Source: Prochlorococcus sp. AG-347-M15 (GTDB lineage Bacteria; Cyanobacteriota; Cyanobacteriia; PCC-6307; Cyanobiaceae). From it: 64,000 nucleotides of DNA. Shown piece after piece: positions 21,320 through 33,492 of this stretch. Each line of letters begins with the position of its first letter. Position 1 is the first letter of the stretch. The DNA lies in assembly GCA_003281185.1 (NCBI GenBank), contig QCCS01000005.1, positions 1 through 64,000 on the forward strand, given 5' to 3'. The position numbers and the translations under genes were made by a program. The notes below the pieces were generated by a model. It was given only the letters and a program-made list of their open reading frames with translations. It did no database searches and had not been told where the DNA came from.

Positions 21320-21616
21320 TTGCCAATGTCTGAATACAGAGATTCGTCTTCAAATAATCTTTTATCATTAATAAGCGGTGCTTTTATTGGAGCAGCAGGT
21401 CTAGCTTGGTGGCTAATATCCGAAGCAGACAAAAGAAAGGAGGAAAAAAAACAAAAAGCAATGATGTATTCCTCCAGAATTCAAGACGGTTCAGAAGCGA
21501 TTGATTCAAATGAAAATATAAATGAAGTTGATGGAGAGAATCTTGAGAAGAAAGTTGAGCAACTTAATTCTGCAATTGCTGATGTGAGGAAGCAACTTGA
21601 AGAGTTGGGGCAATAA
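21320..21616 (+). CDS. Small hypothetical membrane-anchored coiled-coil protein
   Basis: One TM (LLSLISGAFIGAAGLAWWLI) followed by charged helix. Confidence 0.65.
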   Translation: MPMSEYRDSSSNNLLSLISGAFIGAAGLAWWLISEADKRKEEKKQKAMMYSSRIQDGSEAIDSNENINEVDGENLEKKVEQLNSAIADVRKQLEELGQ

Positions 21617-21639
21617 AATAAAAAAGGTTCTCTAATAAT

Positions 21640-23313
21640 ATGAATAAACTCAGATCATCTGCAATAACCCAAGGTGTGCAAAGATCCCCTAACAGATCAA
21701 TGTTAAGAGCTGTTGGATTTAATGATGAAGATTTTAATAAACCTATTGTTGGGGTTGCAAATGGATACAGCACCATAACACCATGCAATATGGGTTTAAA
21801 TAAGTTAGCTCTAAAAGCTGAAGAGTCAATAAAGAGATCAGGTGGGATGCCTCAGATGTTTGGGACTATAACAGTCAGTGATGGGATTTCTATGGGAACA
21901 GAGGGCATGAAGTATTCCCTAGTTTCAAGAGAAGTTATTGCTGATTCAATTGAAACAGCATGCAATGCTCAGAGTATGGATGGAGTACTTGCTATAGGTG
22001 GATGTGATAAAAATATGCCGGGTGCCATGATTGCGATAGCGAGAATGAATATTCCCTCAATTTTTATTTATGGAGGTACAATAAAACCTGGGAAATTGCA
22101 TGGAGAAGATCTTACTGTTGTTAGTGCATTTGAAGCTGTTGGACAATTAACATCAGGCAAAATTAATGAAGAAAGGCTAATCCAAGTTGAGAAAAATTGT
22201 ATTCCTGGGGCTGGTAGCTGTGGTGGAATGTTTACAGCTAATACAATGTCTGCGGTTATTGAAGTATTAGGGTTAAGTCTTCCTCACAGTTCCACTATGG
22301 CTGCTGAAGATCTTGAGAAAGAACTAAGTGCAGATAAAAGTGCTGAGATATTAGTCTCTGCAATAGAAAAAGATATAAGACCTCTAGACCTAATGACAAA
22401 GAAAGCATTTGAAAATGCAATATCAGTAATTATGGCAATTGGCGGATCAACAAATGCGGTATTGCACATCTTAGCTATTGCGAATACTGCAGGAATAGAT
22501 ATCAACATTAATGATTTTGAGAAAATCAGACAAAAAGTACCCGTTATTTGTGACCTTAAACCGAGTGGTAAATATGTGACGGTCGATCTTCATAAGGCAG
22601 GTGGGATTCCACAAGTAATGAAAATACTTTTGAATGCAGGATTAATTCATGGGGATTGCAAAAACATTGAAGGTAAAACCATCTCAGAATACTTACAGAA
22701 TATTCCAGATAAGCCTCCAACAAATCAAAATGTCATAAGAGACATAGATGACCCTCTTTATAAAAAAGGACATCTAGCGATATTAAAAGGTAACTTAGCG
22801 AGCGAAGGTTCTGTAGCCAAAATTAGCGGAGTAAAAAACCCTGTATTAACAGGCCCTGCAAAGATTTTTGAAAGTGAAGAGGATTGTTTAAAGTCCATAT
22901 TAAATAACGATATTAAAGCTGGGGATGTTGTTGTTATTAGAAACGAAGGTCCTGTAGGAGGTCCAGGCATGAGAGAAATGTTAGCTCCAACATCTGCGAT
23001 TGTTGGTCAAGGGCTAGGAGAGAAGGTGGCTTTAATTACCGATGGCAGATTTAGCGGGGGTACCTATGGTCTTGTTGTGGGTCACATAGCTCCAGAAGCT
23101 GCTGTAGGAGGAAATATAGCTCTAATAAAACAAGGTGATTTAATTACAGTAGATGCTGTAAAACAACTAATTGAAGTTGATTTATCTGACGAAGAATTAG
23201 AAAAAAGAAAAAAAGATTGGGTAAAACCTATTCAAAAATACAAAAGAGGAATTCTTTCAAAATATTCGAGAATCGTAAGCACATCAAGTTTAGGGGCTGT
23301 CACTGATATATAA
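21640..23313 (+). CDS. ilvD: Dihydroxy-acid dehydratase
   Basis: [43 protein letters not shown]. Confidence 0.98.
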   Translation: MNKLRSSAITQGVQRSPNRSMLRAVGFNDEDFNKPIVGVANGYSTITPCNMGLNKLALKAEESIKRSGGMPQMFGTITVSDGISMGTEGMKYSLVSREVIADSIETACNAQSMDGVLAIGGCDKNMPGAMIAIARMNIPSIFIYGGTIKPGKLHGEDLTVVSAFEAVGQLTSGKINEERLIQVEKNCIPGAGSCGGMFTANTMSAVIEVLGLSLPHSSTMAAEDLEKELSADKSAEILVSAIEKDIRPLDLMTKKAFENAISVIMAIGGSTNAVLHILAIANTAGIDININDFEKIRQKVPVICDLKPSGKYVTVDLHKAGGIPQVMKILLNAGLIHGDCKNIEGKTISEYLQNIPDKPPTNQNVIRDIDDPLYKKGHLAILKGNLASEGSVAKISGVKNPVLTGPAKIFESEEDCLKSILNNDIKAGDVVVIRNEGPVGGPGMREMLAPTSAIVGQGLGEKVALITDGRFSGGTYGLVVGHIAPEAAVGGNIALIKQGDLITVDAVKQLIEVDLSDEELEKRKKDWVKPIQKYKRGILSKYSRIVSTSSLGAVTDI

Positions 23314-23334
23314 ATGAGATCATATTTTATTTTC

Positions 23335-23721
23335 TTAATCAATAAAACTTTTTATCCTATTTGCTAAATTTTCCAATCTAGCGCTGTATTTTGGTGAGTT
23401 GCATTTTTTTCCATTATTGCTATCCATCCATAATGTTTTAACTCCACACCATAATATTGGTTCACTAGGGAAGTTAAGTTTAGAGATTACTAAAACCAAC
23501 TCTTTATTTGATTTAAAAAGTTCTAATTCAAGATCATAAATTTCTAATCTTTTACCTTCTTTATCTCGACATAAGATATTAACTGTTAAATCAATATCAT
23601 CATCTTCGAATTCGTATTCACCATTTTTTTTTACTACGGAATGAACAAAAGGTTTATTTGTTAAATCTGCTGATTTAGCTATTAAGCTCTCTATATTTTT
23701 AGGTGGATTTTCAAATAACAC
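23335..23721 (-). CDS. Hypothetical protein
   Basis: 128-aa ORF overlapping the upstream CIA30-like gene by 11 nt. Confidence 0.65.
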   Translation of the reverse strand: MLFENPPKNIESLIAKSADLTNKPFVHSVVKKNGEYEFEDDDIDLTVNILCRDKEGKRLEIYDLELELFKSNKELVLVISKLNFPSEPILWCGVKTLWMDSNNGKKCNSPKYSARLENLANRIKSFID

Positions 23722-24259
23722 TTATTGATTTAATTAAAACTTTTATTGAACCCTGTTTAAACTCATTATTAAGTAATCCATCATCACCGAACTTAGAGTG
23801 AAGTAGTTGCAATCTTTTAATTTTAGATGGCTTGAATTTAAATGGAAAACTTACTTTATTAGCTCTTATTGAAGGTTTTAACTCACTAAAAGGAATTTGA
23901 ATATTTGTTGTCCCGAATTTTTTTGTTGGGAATGATTTAATCCATCTAAGTCCACCCGGAATAAATTCGGTTAGTCCTAGTAGATCATCTTCACAAGCGA
24001 CAGCAAATTTAAAAGTTCTTCCTTGTCCATCAATATTTAATTCAAAAGATGAATACTCAGATACATTTAAAGAAGGTTTATATACAGACGATCTACAACT
24101 AACAAATCCACCTGCTTTCTCGACAATATTACCCTTTAATATCAAACCGGAATTTGAAATTTCACAAAAAGCTGAACTTGATCCACCCATAACAGTATCA
24201 TTTAATGTTTTCCAACCATCGAATTCCTTTTTCTGGAATAAAAACTTTTTCTTATTCAT
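23711..24259 (-). CDS. CIA30 (complex I intermediate-associated protein 30)-family protein
   Basis: WKTLNDTVMGGSSSAFCEIS...GNIVEKAGGFVSCRS...IQIPFSELKPS motifs. Confidence 0.85.
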   Translation of the reverse strand: MNKKKFLFQKKEFDGWKTLNDTVMGGSSSAFCEISNSGLILKGNIVEKAGGFVSCRSSVYKPSLNVSEYSSFELNIDGQGRTFKFAVACEDDLLGLTEFIPGGLRWIKSFPTKKFGTTNIQIPFSELKPSIRANKVSFPFKFKPSKIKRLQLLHSKFGDDGLLNNEFKQGSIKVLIKSISVI

Positions 24260-24289
24260 TAAATAACTTAAATTATTAATAGACTTTAA

Positions 24290-25027
24290 CTAAATTTCTA
24301 ATTCTTTTGCTGATTCCTGATCACAAAATATTGAAATTTGATTAATAGATTTTATTAATTTTGATGGTGTTCTATCTGGTGGCTCATTTTCATCTAATAA
24401 CCTCTCAAGAGCAATTCTTTTAGAAGCTCCACAAACTAAAAATACTATCTTTGAAGAAGCTGAAAGAACCTTTGGAGTTAATGAAATTCTTTTTAAACCT
24501 TTACCTTCATTAAAAATAACAAAATCATCTACATTATTATTTTTTCGATAAGGGAATAGTGAGGCTGTATGACCATCGTCTCCAAGACCTAATAAAGTTA
24601 AATCAAAAGTTGGAGGATTTGATCCGCATTTTTCAAATAATTTAGAAATAAATTGATTTTTTGTAGCTTCATCATCAGCATTTAAATCATTGAAAATTTC
24701 ATAAAAAAAAGCTTTAGATCCAAAATTAGTTAACAATGAATTCTTCAACATTAATGAGTTACTCAATTCTGAATTTGGATCAACACATCTTTCATCCCCT
24801 AAAAAGACATCGACCATATCCCACCTTAGATCACTTTTTGATAAAAGCTTATAGACAGATTTAGGAGTTGAGCCTCCGCTTACACAAAATTTGAACCTTT
24901 CTTTCTTTTTTAAAGTATGAATAATGTGGCTTTCAATAAACTTAAGAACCGCTGTAGATAGCTCTAACTTGTCTTTGTAAATGTTAAGTGTATATCCATT
25001 TTTAACCTTTTCAATCATTTCATCCAT
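24290..25027 (-). CDS. pgl: 6-phosphogluconolactonase
   Basis: FCVSGGSTPKSVYKLL, VFLGDERCV, LLGLGDDGHTASLFP. Confidence 0.94.
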   Translation of the reverse strand: MDEMIEKVKNGYTLNIYKDKLELSTAVLKFIESHIIHTLKKKERFKFCVSGGSTPKSVYKLLSKSDLRWDMVDVFLGDERCVDPNSELSNSLMLKNSLLTNFGSKAFFYEIFNDLNADDEATKNQFISKLFEKCGSNPPTFDLTLLGLGDDGHTASLFPYRKNNNVDDFVIFNEGKGLKRISLTPKVLSASSKIVFLVCGASKRIALERLLDENEPPDRTPSKLIKSINQISIFCDQESAKELEI

Positions 25028-26433
25028 TCAGTATGAAAACTACCTTCCTTATCAATTCTTTCATATGTATGAGAGCCAAAACAGTCTCTCATTGCCTGAA
25101 CAAGATTCTGAGGAAGTCTATTGGTTCTATAACTATTCAAATAATCTAAGGTACTGGATAGACATGGGACCGGTATACCAGCTTTTGTGGATAAAGAAAC
25201 AACTTTAGCTAAGTTATCTAATCTTGTCGCAATTTCATTATTGAACCAATCATCAAAAATTAAATTCTTTAGATTAGGATCTTTGTTATAAGCATCTTGA
25301 ATTTTACCTAATAATTTTGATCTAATTATGCAACCACCTTTCCATATTTGAGCAATTGACGGCATATTCAAACCATAGTTATATACTGCAGATGCTTCTC
25401 TTAAAATGTCCATACCCTGGGCATAGCTAGCAATTGTGGCAAGGACTACAGCATCAAATAAAGGTTTCATTCCATCTGATATATTTCCTAAATCAAAATC
25501 CTCTATTTCTTTAGATGGGATAGTTTTTTCAATCTCACTACGTTGCTCTTTTAAAGAACTCATTACTCTTGCATTCAAAGATGCATAAATAGTTGGGACT
25601 GATACCCCCAGTTCTAGAGCACTTACAACAGTCCATAACCCAGTACCTTTCTGGCCAGCTTTATCTAATATTTTTTCCACGACATCATCTCCAGTTATCT
25701 CATCTTTTGTATTTAGACAAATCTCTGTTATCTCAACAAGATAAGAAGCTAATTCATCAGTATTATTCCAAATACCAAATACCTCTGACATTTGCTGACC
25801 GTTCATACCTTTGACTCTCTTCATAAGGTCATAAGCTTCTGCAAGTATTTGTTCAATTCCATATTCAATTCCGTTATGAACAGTTTTTACAAAATGACCT
25901 GAGCCTCCTGGTCCAACATATGCAACACATGGTCCGTCTTCAACTTTGGCAGCCATTTTTGTTAATAGGCTTTCTATTGCATCATATGAAGCCTTTGTAC
26001 CACCGGGCATCATACTTGGACCCTCTAAAGCTCCTTTGGCCCCTCCCGAGACTCCCATCCCAATGTATCCAAAACTTTTACTTTCAAGAGTATTCACCCT
26101 CCTTTCTGTATCTTTAAATTGAGAGTTGCCGCCATCTATTAATAAATCTCCTTCCTCGAGGTATCCAGAAATATTATCAATGACAGCATCTGTTGCGGGC
26201 CCAGCCTTTACCATCATTAGAATTCTTCTAGGTCTCTCTAGCTTATTAACAAATTCTTGAAGAGTTTCAGCTCCTTCTATATTCTTCCCAAGGCCACGAC
26301 CTTGTAAAAATTCTTCGGTTTTTGAGTAAGTCCTATTAAAAACTACACTAGAAAATCCATTTCTCTCTGCGTTAAGAACTAAATTTTCGCCCATAACACC
26401 AAGACCTATTAAACCAAAATGTGCCTTGGACAT
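25015..26433 (-). CDS. gnd: 6-phosphogluconate dehydrogenase (decarboxylating)
   Basis: GLIGLGVMGENL, IDGGNSQFKDT, GMGVSGGAKGALEGPSMMPGG, KTVHNGIEYG. Confidence 0.97.
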   Translation of the reverse strand: MSKAHFGLIGLGVMGENLVLNAERNGFSSVVFNRTYSKTEEFLQGRGLGKNIEGAETLQEFVNKLERPRRILMMVKAGPATDAVIDNISGYLEEGDLLIDGGNSQFKDTERRVNTLESKSFGYIGMGVSGGAKGALEGPSMMPGGTKASYDAIESLLTKMAAKVEDGPCVAYVGPGGSGHFVKTVHNGIEYGIEQILAEAYDLMKRVKGMNGQQMSEVFGIWNNTDELASYLVEITEICLNTKDEITGDDVVEKILDKAGQKGTGLWTVVSALELGVSVPTIYASLNARVMSSLKEQRSEIEKTIPSKEIEDFDLGNISDGMKPLFDAVVLATIASYAQGMDILREASAVYNYGLNMPSIAQIWKGGCIIRSKLLGKIQDAYNKDPNLKNLIFDDWFNNEIATRLDNLAKVVSLSTKAGIPVPCLSSTLDYLNSYRTNRLPQNLVQAMRDCFGSHTYERIDKEGSFHTEWMK

Positions 26434-26528
26434 AAAAAATTAAAAAACTCAATAAATACAGTGTGCCTGCAACTCAACAAAATTGCTCAAAAAAAATACT
26501 TATGTCAGCGAAAAATGATGGAAAAGAT

Positions 26529-27824
26529 TTAAATAACAGTTCCGTTTGCAATAGTTGCATTTTTAACTACTACAACAATTCCATTTCTGATATAAAAGCC
26601 TAATTCTGGCTTATCTGCTTCTTCTACTCGATCTTTATTAATGATCACGACATTATCGCCAATTCTTGTATTCTTATCAAGAATTGCTCTTTTTACAGTA
26701 GTCCCTTCACCTACTCCAAGAGGCGTTCCGCCCCCTTTTCTTAGTTCAATCCTCTCCTCAGGGGATTCAAAGAAATCGGCTCCCATAACAAGAGTATCCT
26801 CAAGAACCGAGTCACTTTCAATCCTGCTTCTTACACCTAAAACACAATGTAAAATACTGCATGACTTCAAGATTGTGCCTTCACAAACAATTGAATCAGT
26901 AATTTGAGCATCTACAAGTTTAGAGGGTGGTAAAAATCTAGGTCTAGTATAAATTGGAAATTTCTCATCATAAAAACTAAATGGAGGTTTTGGTTGCTCA
27001 GTCAATGCAAGGTTTGACTCAAAGAATGCCCCAATTGTGCCGATATCTTCCCAATAATCATCGAATACATAACTTTTAAGAGTATCGCCTCTATTGAGGG
27101 CTTCTGGAATTATATCCTTACCAAAATCCGTATAATTAGGAAATTTATTTAGAAGATCGAAGAGAGTATTTCTGCTAAAAACGTAAATCCCCATAGAGGC
27201 TAGATATGGTTTTTCGGCAGCTGACTCCTTACTTAATCCAAATTTTGAAGTATCTACTGCCATAGCTTTCAACTTCTCTCCAGTAGGCTTTTCACTAAAT
27301 TCTTTTATATTTCCTACATCATCGGTTCTCATTAGGCCAAAACCTTCTGCTTGAGCTTCATCAACAGGCAAAGCTGCAACAGTTAAATCAGCACCATTAT
27401 CTCTATGATGTTGAACAAATAAACTGTAGTCCATTCTGTACAGTTGATCACCTGACAATATTAAATATTCATCAACATCCCATTCTTGAAACAACCATTG
27501 GTATTTTCTTACAGCATCAGCAGTACCTTCAAACCACTTTGGACTATCAGGTGTTTGTTGCGCCGCTAACACCTCCACAAATCCTTGACCAAAAGGTCCA
27601 TTTAGATTATAAGTTCTTCCTATATGTCTATTGAGAGATGCACTATTGAACTGAGTCAATACGTACATTTTTTCAATCCCTGAATTTATACAATTACTAA
27701 TCGGTATATCTATTAAACGATACTTACCTGCCAATGGCACAGCAGGTTTAGCCCTCATTTTTGTTAAGGGGTAAAGTCTAGAACCTTTTCCTCCTCCGAG
27801 GATTATGGCCAACACACGCTTCAT
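26529..27824 (-). CDS. glgC: Glucose-1-phosphate adenylyltransferase
   Basis: [60 protein letters not shown]. Confidence 0.97.
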   Translation of the reverse strand: MKRVLAIILGGGKGSRLYPLTKMRAKPAVPLAGKYRLIDIPISNCINSGIEKMYVLTQFNSASLNRHIGRTYNLNGPFGQGFVEVLAAQQTPDSPKWFEGTADAVRKYQWLFQEWDVDEYLILSGDQLYRMDYSLFVQHHRDNGADLTVAALPVDEAQAEGFGLMRTDDVGNIKEFSEKPTGEKLKAMAVDTSKFGLSKESAAEKPYLASMGIYVFSRNTLFDLLNKFPNYTDFGKDIIPEALNRGDTLKSYVFDDYWEDIGTIGAFFESNLALTEQPKPPFSFYDEKFPIYTRPRFLPPSKLVDAQITDSIVCEGTILKSCSILHCVLGVRSRIESDSVLEDTLVMGADFFESPEERIELRKGGGTPLGVGEGTTVKRAILDKNTRIGDNVVIINKDRVEEADKPELGFYIRNGIVVVVKNATIANGTVI

Positions 27825-27954
27825 TCAATCTAATGGAGATAGATATACAACTACATAAAGTAACTGATTATGGGCATATTTAGAAATACAAATGGTCAGT
27901 TTACAAAGGTATTTCGATAAATCACTGGAAAAACTTAATATAAATCGAAAAAAG

Positions 27955-29265
27955 TTAGTTATTTTTATCCTCTTCTACCAAAGAAAACAATTTTTCAACA
28001 ATTTTTAAAGAAGCTTGTCTTTCTTCTCTGGATTGAGGACTTCTTAACTTGGTAACGGGTGTATGAAGTATTTTATTAATAATTCCTCTAGTAAGTGCTT
28101 CCACAACTTTTCTTTCTCGCGCAGAAAAATCTGGTCCCATCCTACTAAGTGCTTTTTGTAATTCTTCTTTTCTTATTAATTCCAAATCAGATCTAAGTTT
28201 ATTAATTACTGGAACTGCCTCTAAACTTGCCCACCATTCTAGGAAAATGATTCTCTCTTCTTCGACTAGAGATTCTGCTTCCTTTGCAATTTTCTGCCTA
28301 AATTCTTGATTTCTTGAAACTACTTCTTGTAAGTCATCCACATCAAATGATTTTACATATTGATGTTGTTTAACATCATTAGATATATTTCGCGGTACAC
28401 CAATATCTATAAATTTAAGATTACTGCTTAAATTTAATTTTTCAATTTTAGCTAGATCAATTATTGGCTCTTCAGAGGCAGTACTAGTGAAAACAAGAGA
28501 AGATATTGATATATTTTCATCTAATTCGTTCAAATCTTTGCAAACAATTTCTAAGTCGGGAAAGTCGACTGCAAGATTTATAGCTCTATTAATATTTCTA
28601 TTGACAAGGATAAGTTTATGGCATCCTTTTGATTTTAAATGGGTTATTAAAAGCCGACTCATTCTTCCAGCGCCAACTACAAGAACCTTTTCTGATTCTA
28701 AACTTACAAGAGTATCAAACCCTTTTTCTTGTCCAATTTTTAATTGAGCAAGTTCTACAGCTGCTGAACTAATTGATACGGCTCCCGTCCCTAAATTTGT
28801 TTCGGATCTTACTTTTTTACCGGTACTAACAGATTGGGTTAATAATCTATTTAGGATAGGGCCAGTAGATTGATTCTCTTGACCTAATCTCATCATTTTT
28901 TTTACCTGCGAAAGGATTTGTCCTTCGCCTAAAACGAGACTATCGAGTCCAGCAGAAACTTTCATTAAATGCAAAACTGCGTCTTCTTGTCTGAAGCAGA
29001 AAAGATGTTGATTTAAATCTTCAAAAATAATTCCAGAATAATCTGAAATAAATTCTTTAATAGATGAAATACCAGTATTTTTATCCTTTACAAGAGCATA
29101 TATTTCTAGCCTATTACAAGTACTTAAAATTGATACCTCTAACACATCAGAGAAAGCTTTTAATGCTCTCAATGATTCTGTTATAGATTGATCAGGAATA
29201 CTTAACTTCTCACGCACTTCAACAGGTGCCGTGCGATGACTTAGTCCGACGACAACAATATGCAT
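27955..29265 (-). CDS. hemA: Glutamyl-tRNA reductase
   Basis: GLSHRTAPVEVREKL, STCNRLEIYA, GLDSLVLGEGQIL. Confidence 0.97.
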   Translation of the reverse strand: MHIVVVGLSHRTAPVEVREKLSIPDQSITESLRALKAFSDVLEVSILSTCNRLEIYALVKDKNTGISSIKEFISDYSGIIFEDLNQHLFCFRQEDAVLHLMKVSAGLDSLVLGEGQILSQVKKMMRLGQENQSTGPILNRLLTQSVSTGKKVRSETNLGTGAVSISSAAVELAQLKIGQEKGFDTLVSLESEKVLVVGAGRMSRLLITHLKSKGCHKLILVNRNINRAINLAVDFPDLEIVCKDLNELDENISISSLVFTSTASEEPIIDLAKIEKLNLSSNLKFIDIGVPRNISNDVKQHQYVKSFDVDDLQEVVSRNQEFRQKIAKEAESLVEEERIIFLEWWASLEAVPVINKLRSDLELIRKEELQKALSRMGPDFSARERKVVEALTRGIINKILHTPVTKLRSPQSREERQASLKIVEKLFSLVEEDKNN

Positions 29266-29283
29266 AAGATTAAAAGTGAATTT

Positions 29284-30285
29284 TTAAAGGCTGATACTCT
29301 TAGCACCATCTTTTATGTGAACAGTATTTGTGAATCTTGCAGTACTATCTAATGTACTGATTACTAGACTGCTTGTTCTTACACAATCCCTTTCAAATTT
29401 AACTCCATCAAATAATAATCCATCAGTAATTCCACTTCCAGCAAAAACAACATTTTCTCCTGAAGCCAATTCGTTAGCTTCATAGATTTTATCTATATCG
29501 GTTATCCCCATTTCATTTAGACGTTTTATGTTTCCTTCTTTTGTGTAATCAGCCCATTCAGAAGTTTGAGCAATTGCCGGATCATAAACTAATTGTCCCT
29601 GAAAGTGTCCACCAAGAGCTCTCATTGCAGCAGCTGAAATAACACCTTCTGGAGCAGCGCCTATACCCATCAAGCAATGTGTTCCAGTTCCGGCAAAACC
29701 ACATGCAATAGCAGCTTGAACATCGCCATCAGAAATGGGTTGAACTTTTGCACCACATCCTCGAATCTCTTTAATTAAATCTTTATGCCTAGTTCTATCC
29801 ATTACAACAACAGTTAGTTCATCAATAGAAAGATCTAAACAATCACTAAGTATTTCCAAGTTTTCAGTAGCCGAATTTCTAATATCTACTTTCCCTTTGG
29901 CTGCAGGTGGAGCGGCTAATTTATTCATATAAAAATCAGGTGCATTAAAAAGACCTCCAGTATCTGAAGCAGCTAAAACCGCCATAGAGCCTCTTTGATT
30001 ATTCGCACAAAGATTAGTTCCTTCACAAGGATCTACCGCAAAGTCAACCCCTGGTCCACTTCCACTTCCTACTTCTTCACCTATATAAAGCATAGGTGCT
30101 TCATCTCTTTCACCTTCTCCAATAACAATTTTTCCTTTCATTTCAATTTTACCCATACGCAATCTCATTGCTTCGACGGCTGCAGCATCAGCTTCATCTT
30201 TTTGACCGAGTCCTGTAAGTTTTGCTGAAGCAATTGCTGCTTGCTCGACAACTTCGAGAATTTCTTGAATTAAAGTTTGATTCAC
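29284..30285 (-). CDS. glpX: Class II fructose-1,6-bisphosphatase / sedoheptulose-1,7-bisphosphatase
   Basis: [50 protein letters not shown]. Confidence 0.96.
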   Translation of the reverse strand: MNQTLIQEILEVVEQAAIASAKLTGLGQKDEADAAAVEAMRLRMGKIEMKGKIVIGEGERDEAPMLYIGEEVGSGSGPGVDFAVDPCEGTNLCANNQRGSMAVLAASDTGGLFNAPDFYMNKLAAPPAAKGKVDIRNSATENLEILSDCLDLSIDELTVVVMDRTRHKDLIKEIRGCGAKVQPISDGDVQAAIACGFAGTGTHCLMGIGAAPEGVISAAAMRALGGHFQGQLVYDPAIAQTSEWADYTKEGNIKRLNEMGITDIDKIYEANELASGENVVFAGSGITDGLLFDGVKFERDCVRTSSLVISTLDSTARFTNTVHIKDGAKSISL

Positions 30286-30474
30286 AATTTAAATTTTTGA
30301 GGATTTTCTAAAAGGTTTTGAGTATGATCTCATAAAAAATGTCATTTTTTACAAGAATTATTATGCTATTAAGCTTTTTTTAACTCTTTACAGCTGTTAC
30401 TTTATCAGGCCGTGACTTGAAATTAGGAATAAACAACTAAATATAGTATCTTTATTAAATATTTTAAAAATTAA

Positions 30475-31233
30475 ATGACTGAGTCAAATCAAACAAATTT
30501 AGCTGGTGTTAATAGACCAATTCAAATAATTCCTTCAGTATTACCAGCCGATTGGGCAAATATGGGGGCATGTGTAAAAGAACTAGAGGAAGCTGGGGTA
30601 GATAGAATTCAATTTGATGTAATGGATGGTAATTTCGTTCCAAATCTTACTTTCGGTCCTGAGATGATTGCTGCATGCAGAAAATATTGCAATGTCCCTT
30701 TTGAAACTCAATTAATGGTAAGCCAATATAATTGCGAAACCATGCTTGAATCTTATATAAATGCTACAAAAGGAGCAAATGGTGAACCAGGAGTAGTAAT
30801 AGCTCATGCAGAAGCAAATACTCATTTGCATAGAGTTCTCGGAAGAATAAGAGACCTAGGTGGATCTCCATCAGTAGCATTAAATCCTCATACTCCATTT
30901 GAAATGATAGAAAACATTATGGATATGGTTGATCATGTTTTGGTTATGACGGTTAATCCAGGCTTTGGAGGACAAGCTTATATCCCAACAATGCTTAATA
31001 AAATAAGAAAAATAAGAAATTTTATTATAGAAAAAAACTTAAATGTCGACATTGAAGTTGATGGTGGAATAAAAGCGAATTGGACTATTTCACAATGTGC
31101 TGATGCTGGTGCTAACTGTTTTATTGCCGGAAGTGGAATGTTTGCTTATCCAACATTAAAAGAGGGTTGTGATGACTTAAGAAAAGTTGCAGAAGAAGCG
31201 CAAAATGGGAAGTTGATTTCGGAACCTCAATAA
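30475..31233 (+). CDS. rpe: Ribulose-phosphate 3-epimerase
   Basis: IIPSVLPADWANMG, FDVMDGNFVPNLTFGP, VLVMTVNPGFGGQ, IEVDGGI. Confidence 0.97.
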   Translation: MTESNQTNLAGVNRPIQIIPSVLPADWANMGACVKELEEAGVDRIQFDVMDGNFVPNLTFGPEMIAACRKYCNVPFETQLMVSQYNCETMLESYINATKGANGEPGVVIAHAEANTHLHRVLGRIRDLGGSPSVALNPHTPFEMIENIMDMVDHVLVMTVNPGFGGQAYIPTMLNKIRKIRNFIIEKNLNVDIEVDGGIKANWTISQCADAGANCFIAGSGMFAYPTLKEGCDDLRKVAEEAQNGKLISEPQ

Positions 31234-31253
31234 TAATTCTGTAAAATTAAAAA

Positions 31254-32183
31254 TCACCCAAAGATCCATCCATAACTATGTAAACCTATTCCTAAAAAAT
31301 TAACTCCTAAGTAACATACTAAAACCACTAGAAATCCAGTGGTAGCCAATAAAGCTGGTCTTCTTCCTTGCCAGCCTTTACTTATTCTCATATGCAGATA
31401 AGCTGCATAAAACAACCATGATATAAATGCCCATGTTTCTTTTGGATCCCAACTCCACCATGTTCCCCATGCTTCATTAGCCCAAACAGCACCAGAAATT
31501 AAACCGAGAGTCAAAAGAACGAAACCTACTAATATGGAACGATAACTTAAAGTATCTAATTCTTCTGAATGAGAAAATTCTATAGGATTAATTAAATCAT
31601 TTAAAGAATAGTTATCAGATATTTTGAAACCTCCTATACCTGTAGAACTACTTCTAATTTGAAGAGGTTTGTTTTTATTAACTAATAGAACAGAAGCCGA
31701 AAGCAACGAACCCATTATTAGTGCCGCATAACTAAGCATTACAACACTTACATGCATTACTAACCAACTTGATCTTAAAGCCGGAACCAAGTTGGATGAT
31801 AATTTCAAATCTTCAGGCAAAACGAAACAAGCGAAAGCAACAGTTAGCAACTCAATAGGTATCGCGATTGAGGGAATAATTGGAGATTGATATTCCCTCT
31901 CAATCAATAGTTGTCCAATTGTGATCCCCCAAGTCAGGAAATAGAGAGACTCATACAAATTACTAATCGGGAAATGTCCAGAAATTGACCACCTACAAAA
32001 TAATTGAAGTGTTATGAATAGATTCGCTAGAATAGTGAGAATTTTAACAATTAAGGAAGACTTTTTTTTGAAAACTGCCCATAAAGATATAGGTAAATTA
32101 GCTAAAAGAATATAAAAAACTAAAAGACCAAATACTGAAACAGGGTCATAGATAAAATTTTTTAAAATATTAACCATTATCAT
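31254..32183 (-). CDS. ccsA: Cytochrome c biogenesis protein CcsA (Ycf5-type)
   Basis: Polytopic membrane protein with [28 protein letters not shown] (WWD haem-handling motif). Confidence 0.93.
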   Translation of the reverse strand: MIMVNILKNFIYDPVSVFGLLVFYILLANLPISLWAVFKKKSSLIVKILTILANLFITLQLFCRWSISGHFPISNLYESLYFLTWGITIGQLLIEREYQSPIIPSIAIPIELLTVAFACFVLPEDLKLSSNLVPALRSSWLVMHVSVVMLSYAALIMGSLLSASVLLVNKNKPLQIRSSSTGIGGFKISDNYSLNDLINPIEFSHSEELDTLSYRSILVGFVLLTLGLISGAVWANEAWGTWWSWDPKETWAFISWLFYAAYLHMRISKGWQGRRPALLATTGFLVVLVCYLGVNFLGIGLHSYGWIFG

Positions 32184-32295
32184 TTGAAGAAGTTTATCCA
32201 GTTTTAATATTCAACGACAAATAAATAATAATTTAAATCAATCTTTTATGAGTGAATCTTTAATAATTAAGTTTAATTTGTTTTGCAAAAGCAAT

Positions 32296-33024
32296 TCAAA
32301 GTTTGAAATTATCACCCAGATAATACTTCTTTACTATTGGATCGTCTGCTAATTCAGTTGATGATCCGTAAGCTAAAATTTTTCCTTCACTTAATACATA
32401 TGACTTGTCTGTAATTAATAGAGTTTCTCTCACATTATGGTCTGTAATAAGAATACCTACCCCGACACTACTTAATTTAAGAATAAGTTTTTTTAAATCA
32501 CTAACAGCTAGAGGGTCAATTCCAGCAAACGGTTCGTCTAACAAAAAATATTTAGGTCCTTTTCTTCCTACAGTGAGAGCTCTCGCTATTTCACACCTTC
32601 TCCTTTCTCCTCCTGAAAGTTGATAACCATAATTATCTACAAAATTATTTAGATTAAATTCATTAATTAATTGTTCTCTTCTATTTCTAATTGCCGCTCG
32701 ACTATAAGAAGAATTCTGCAAAGCCAAATCAATATTGTCCTTTACTGTTAGATCTCTAAATATACTCGCCTCCTGAGTTAAATAACCTAACCCAAGTCTT
32801 GCTCTAATTGGGAGTGGGAAATTAGTTATATCTTTACCATTCATTAAAACTTGACCTTTATCAGGTTTTATATTCCCAACTGCAATATTAAAAGTGGTAG
32901 TTTTCCCTGCACCATTAGGTCCCATCAAACCTACCACCTCTCCGGGATTTACAGTTATGGAAACATCATTTACAATTAATCTTCCCTTAATTGAAAGAGA
33001 TACATTTTGAATTTTTAAGTTCAT
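32296..33024 (-). CDS. lptB: LPS export ABC transporter ATP-binding protein
   Basis: GLMGPNGAGKTTTF, LTQEASIFRDLTV, LSGGERRRCEIARAL, FLLDEPFAGIDP. Confidence 0.93.
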   Translation of the reverse strand: MNLKIQNVSLSIKGRLIVNDVSITVNPGEVVGLMGPNGAGKTTTFNIAVGNIKPDKGQVLMNGKDITNFPLPIRARLGLGYLTQEASIFRDLTVKDNIDLALQNSSYSRAAIRNRREQLINEFNLNNFVDNYGYQLSGGERRRCEIARALTVGRKGPKYFLLDEPFAGIDPLAVSDLKKLILKLSSVGVGILITDHNVRETLLITDKSYVLSEGKILAYGSSTELADDPIVKKYYLGDNFKL

Positions 33025-33109
33025 CTTTCTTGTGAATGATTGTTTATTTTCTTAAAAAAAAATGAAATACAAAATAATAATTTAATAAAAGAGCAAGATA
33101 TATTCATAT

Positions 33110-33481
33110 TTAATAAAGTGGTTTTAAAAAAGGCTTATCGTTCTCATTTACATTCTCTTTATATTGTAATTTCCTCAATAAATCTTCCAAACATTTGCAG
33201 AAAGATTCAAGATCAATCCCTAGATTAATCTTTGTTCTAGTTTTTATTCTACCTAAACCTTCTCCAAGCAAAATGGTAGCGCCATTTAAATTACCCTTAC
33301 TTAAGTGAAACTGCGAGACGGATACTTGCAAAATCCCTTGAATAACTTGTCTTTCATCGCCATCAACTGAATTCCAAATTTCTTCAAAAGCATCATGAGC
33401 CTCATACCATTCATGATTATTAAAAAGATTTAATGCATTATAAAGAGAATCTTTAAAACTTTTTTTGCTTTCTTCATTCAT
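33110..33481 (-). CDS. DUF309 domain protein
   Basis: ALNLFNNHEWYEAHDAFEEIWNSVDGDERQVIQGILQVSVSQFHLSKGN motif of DUF309. Confidence 0.88.
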   Translation of the reverse strand: MNEESKKSFKDSLYNALNLFNNHEWYEAHDAFEEIWNSVDGDERQVIQGILQVSVSQFHLSKGNLNGATILLGEGLGRIKTRTKINLGIDLESFCKCLEDLLRKLQYKENVNENDKPFLKPLY

Positions 33482-33492
33482 AAAATTAATTA

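Noticed and set aside
24981-25208. Plus-strand ORFs antisense to pgl/gnd
   Set aside because: Within conserved gnd/pgl frames on the other strand
30337-30360. aaaaaatg/attttttac hairpin in the glpX-rpe divergent region
   Set aside because: Short, AT-only and in a divergent promoter region where a terminator is not expected
33040-33228. 62-aa plus-strand ORF between lptB and DUF309
   Set aside because: Mostly antisense to the DUF309 coding sequence, no family resemblance
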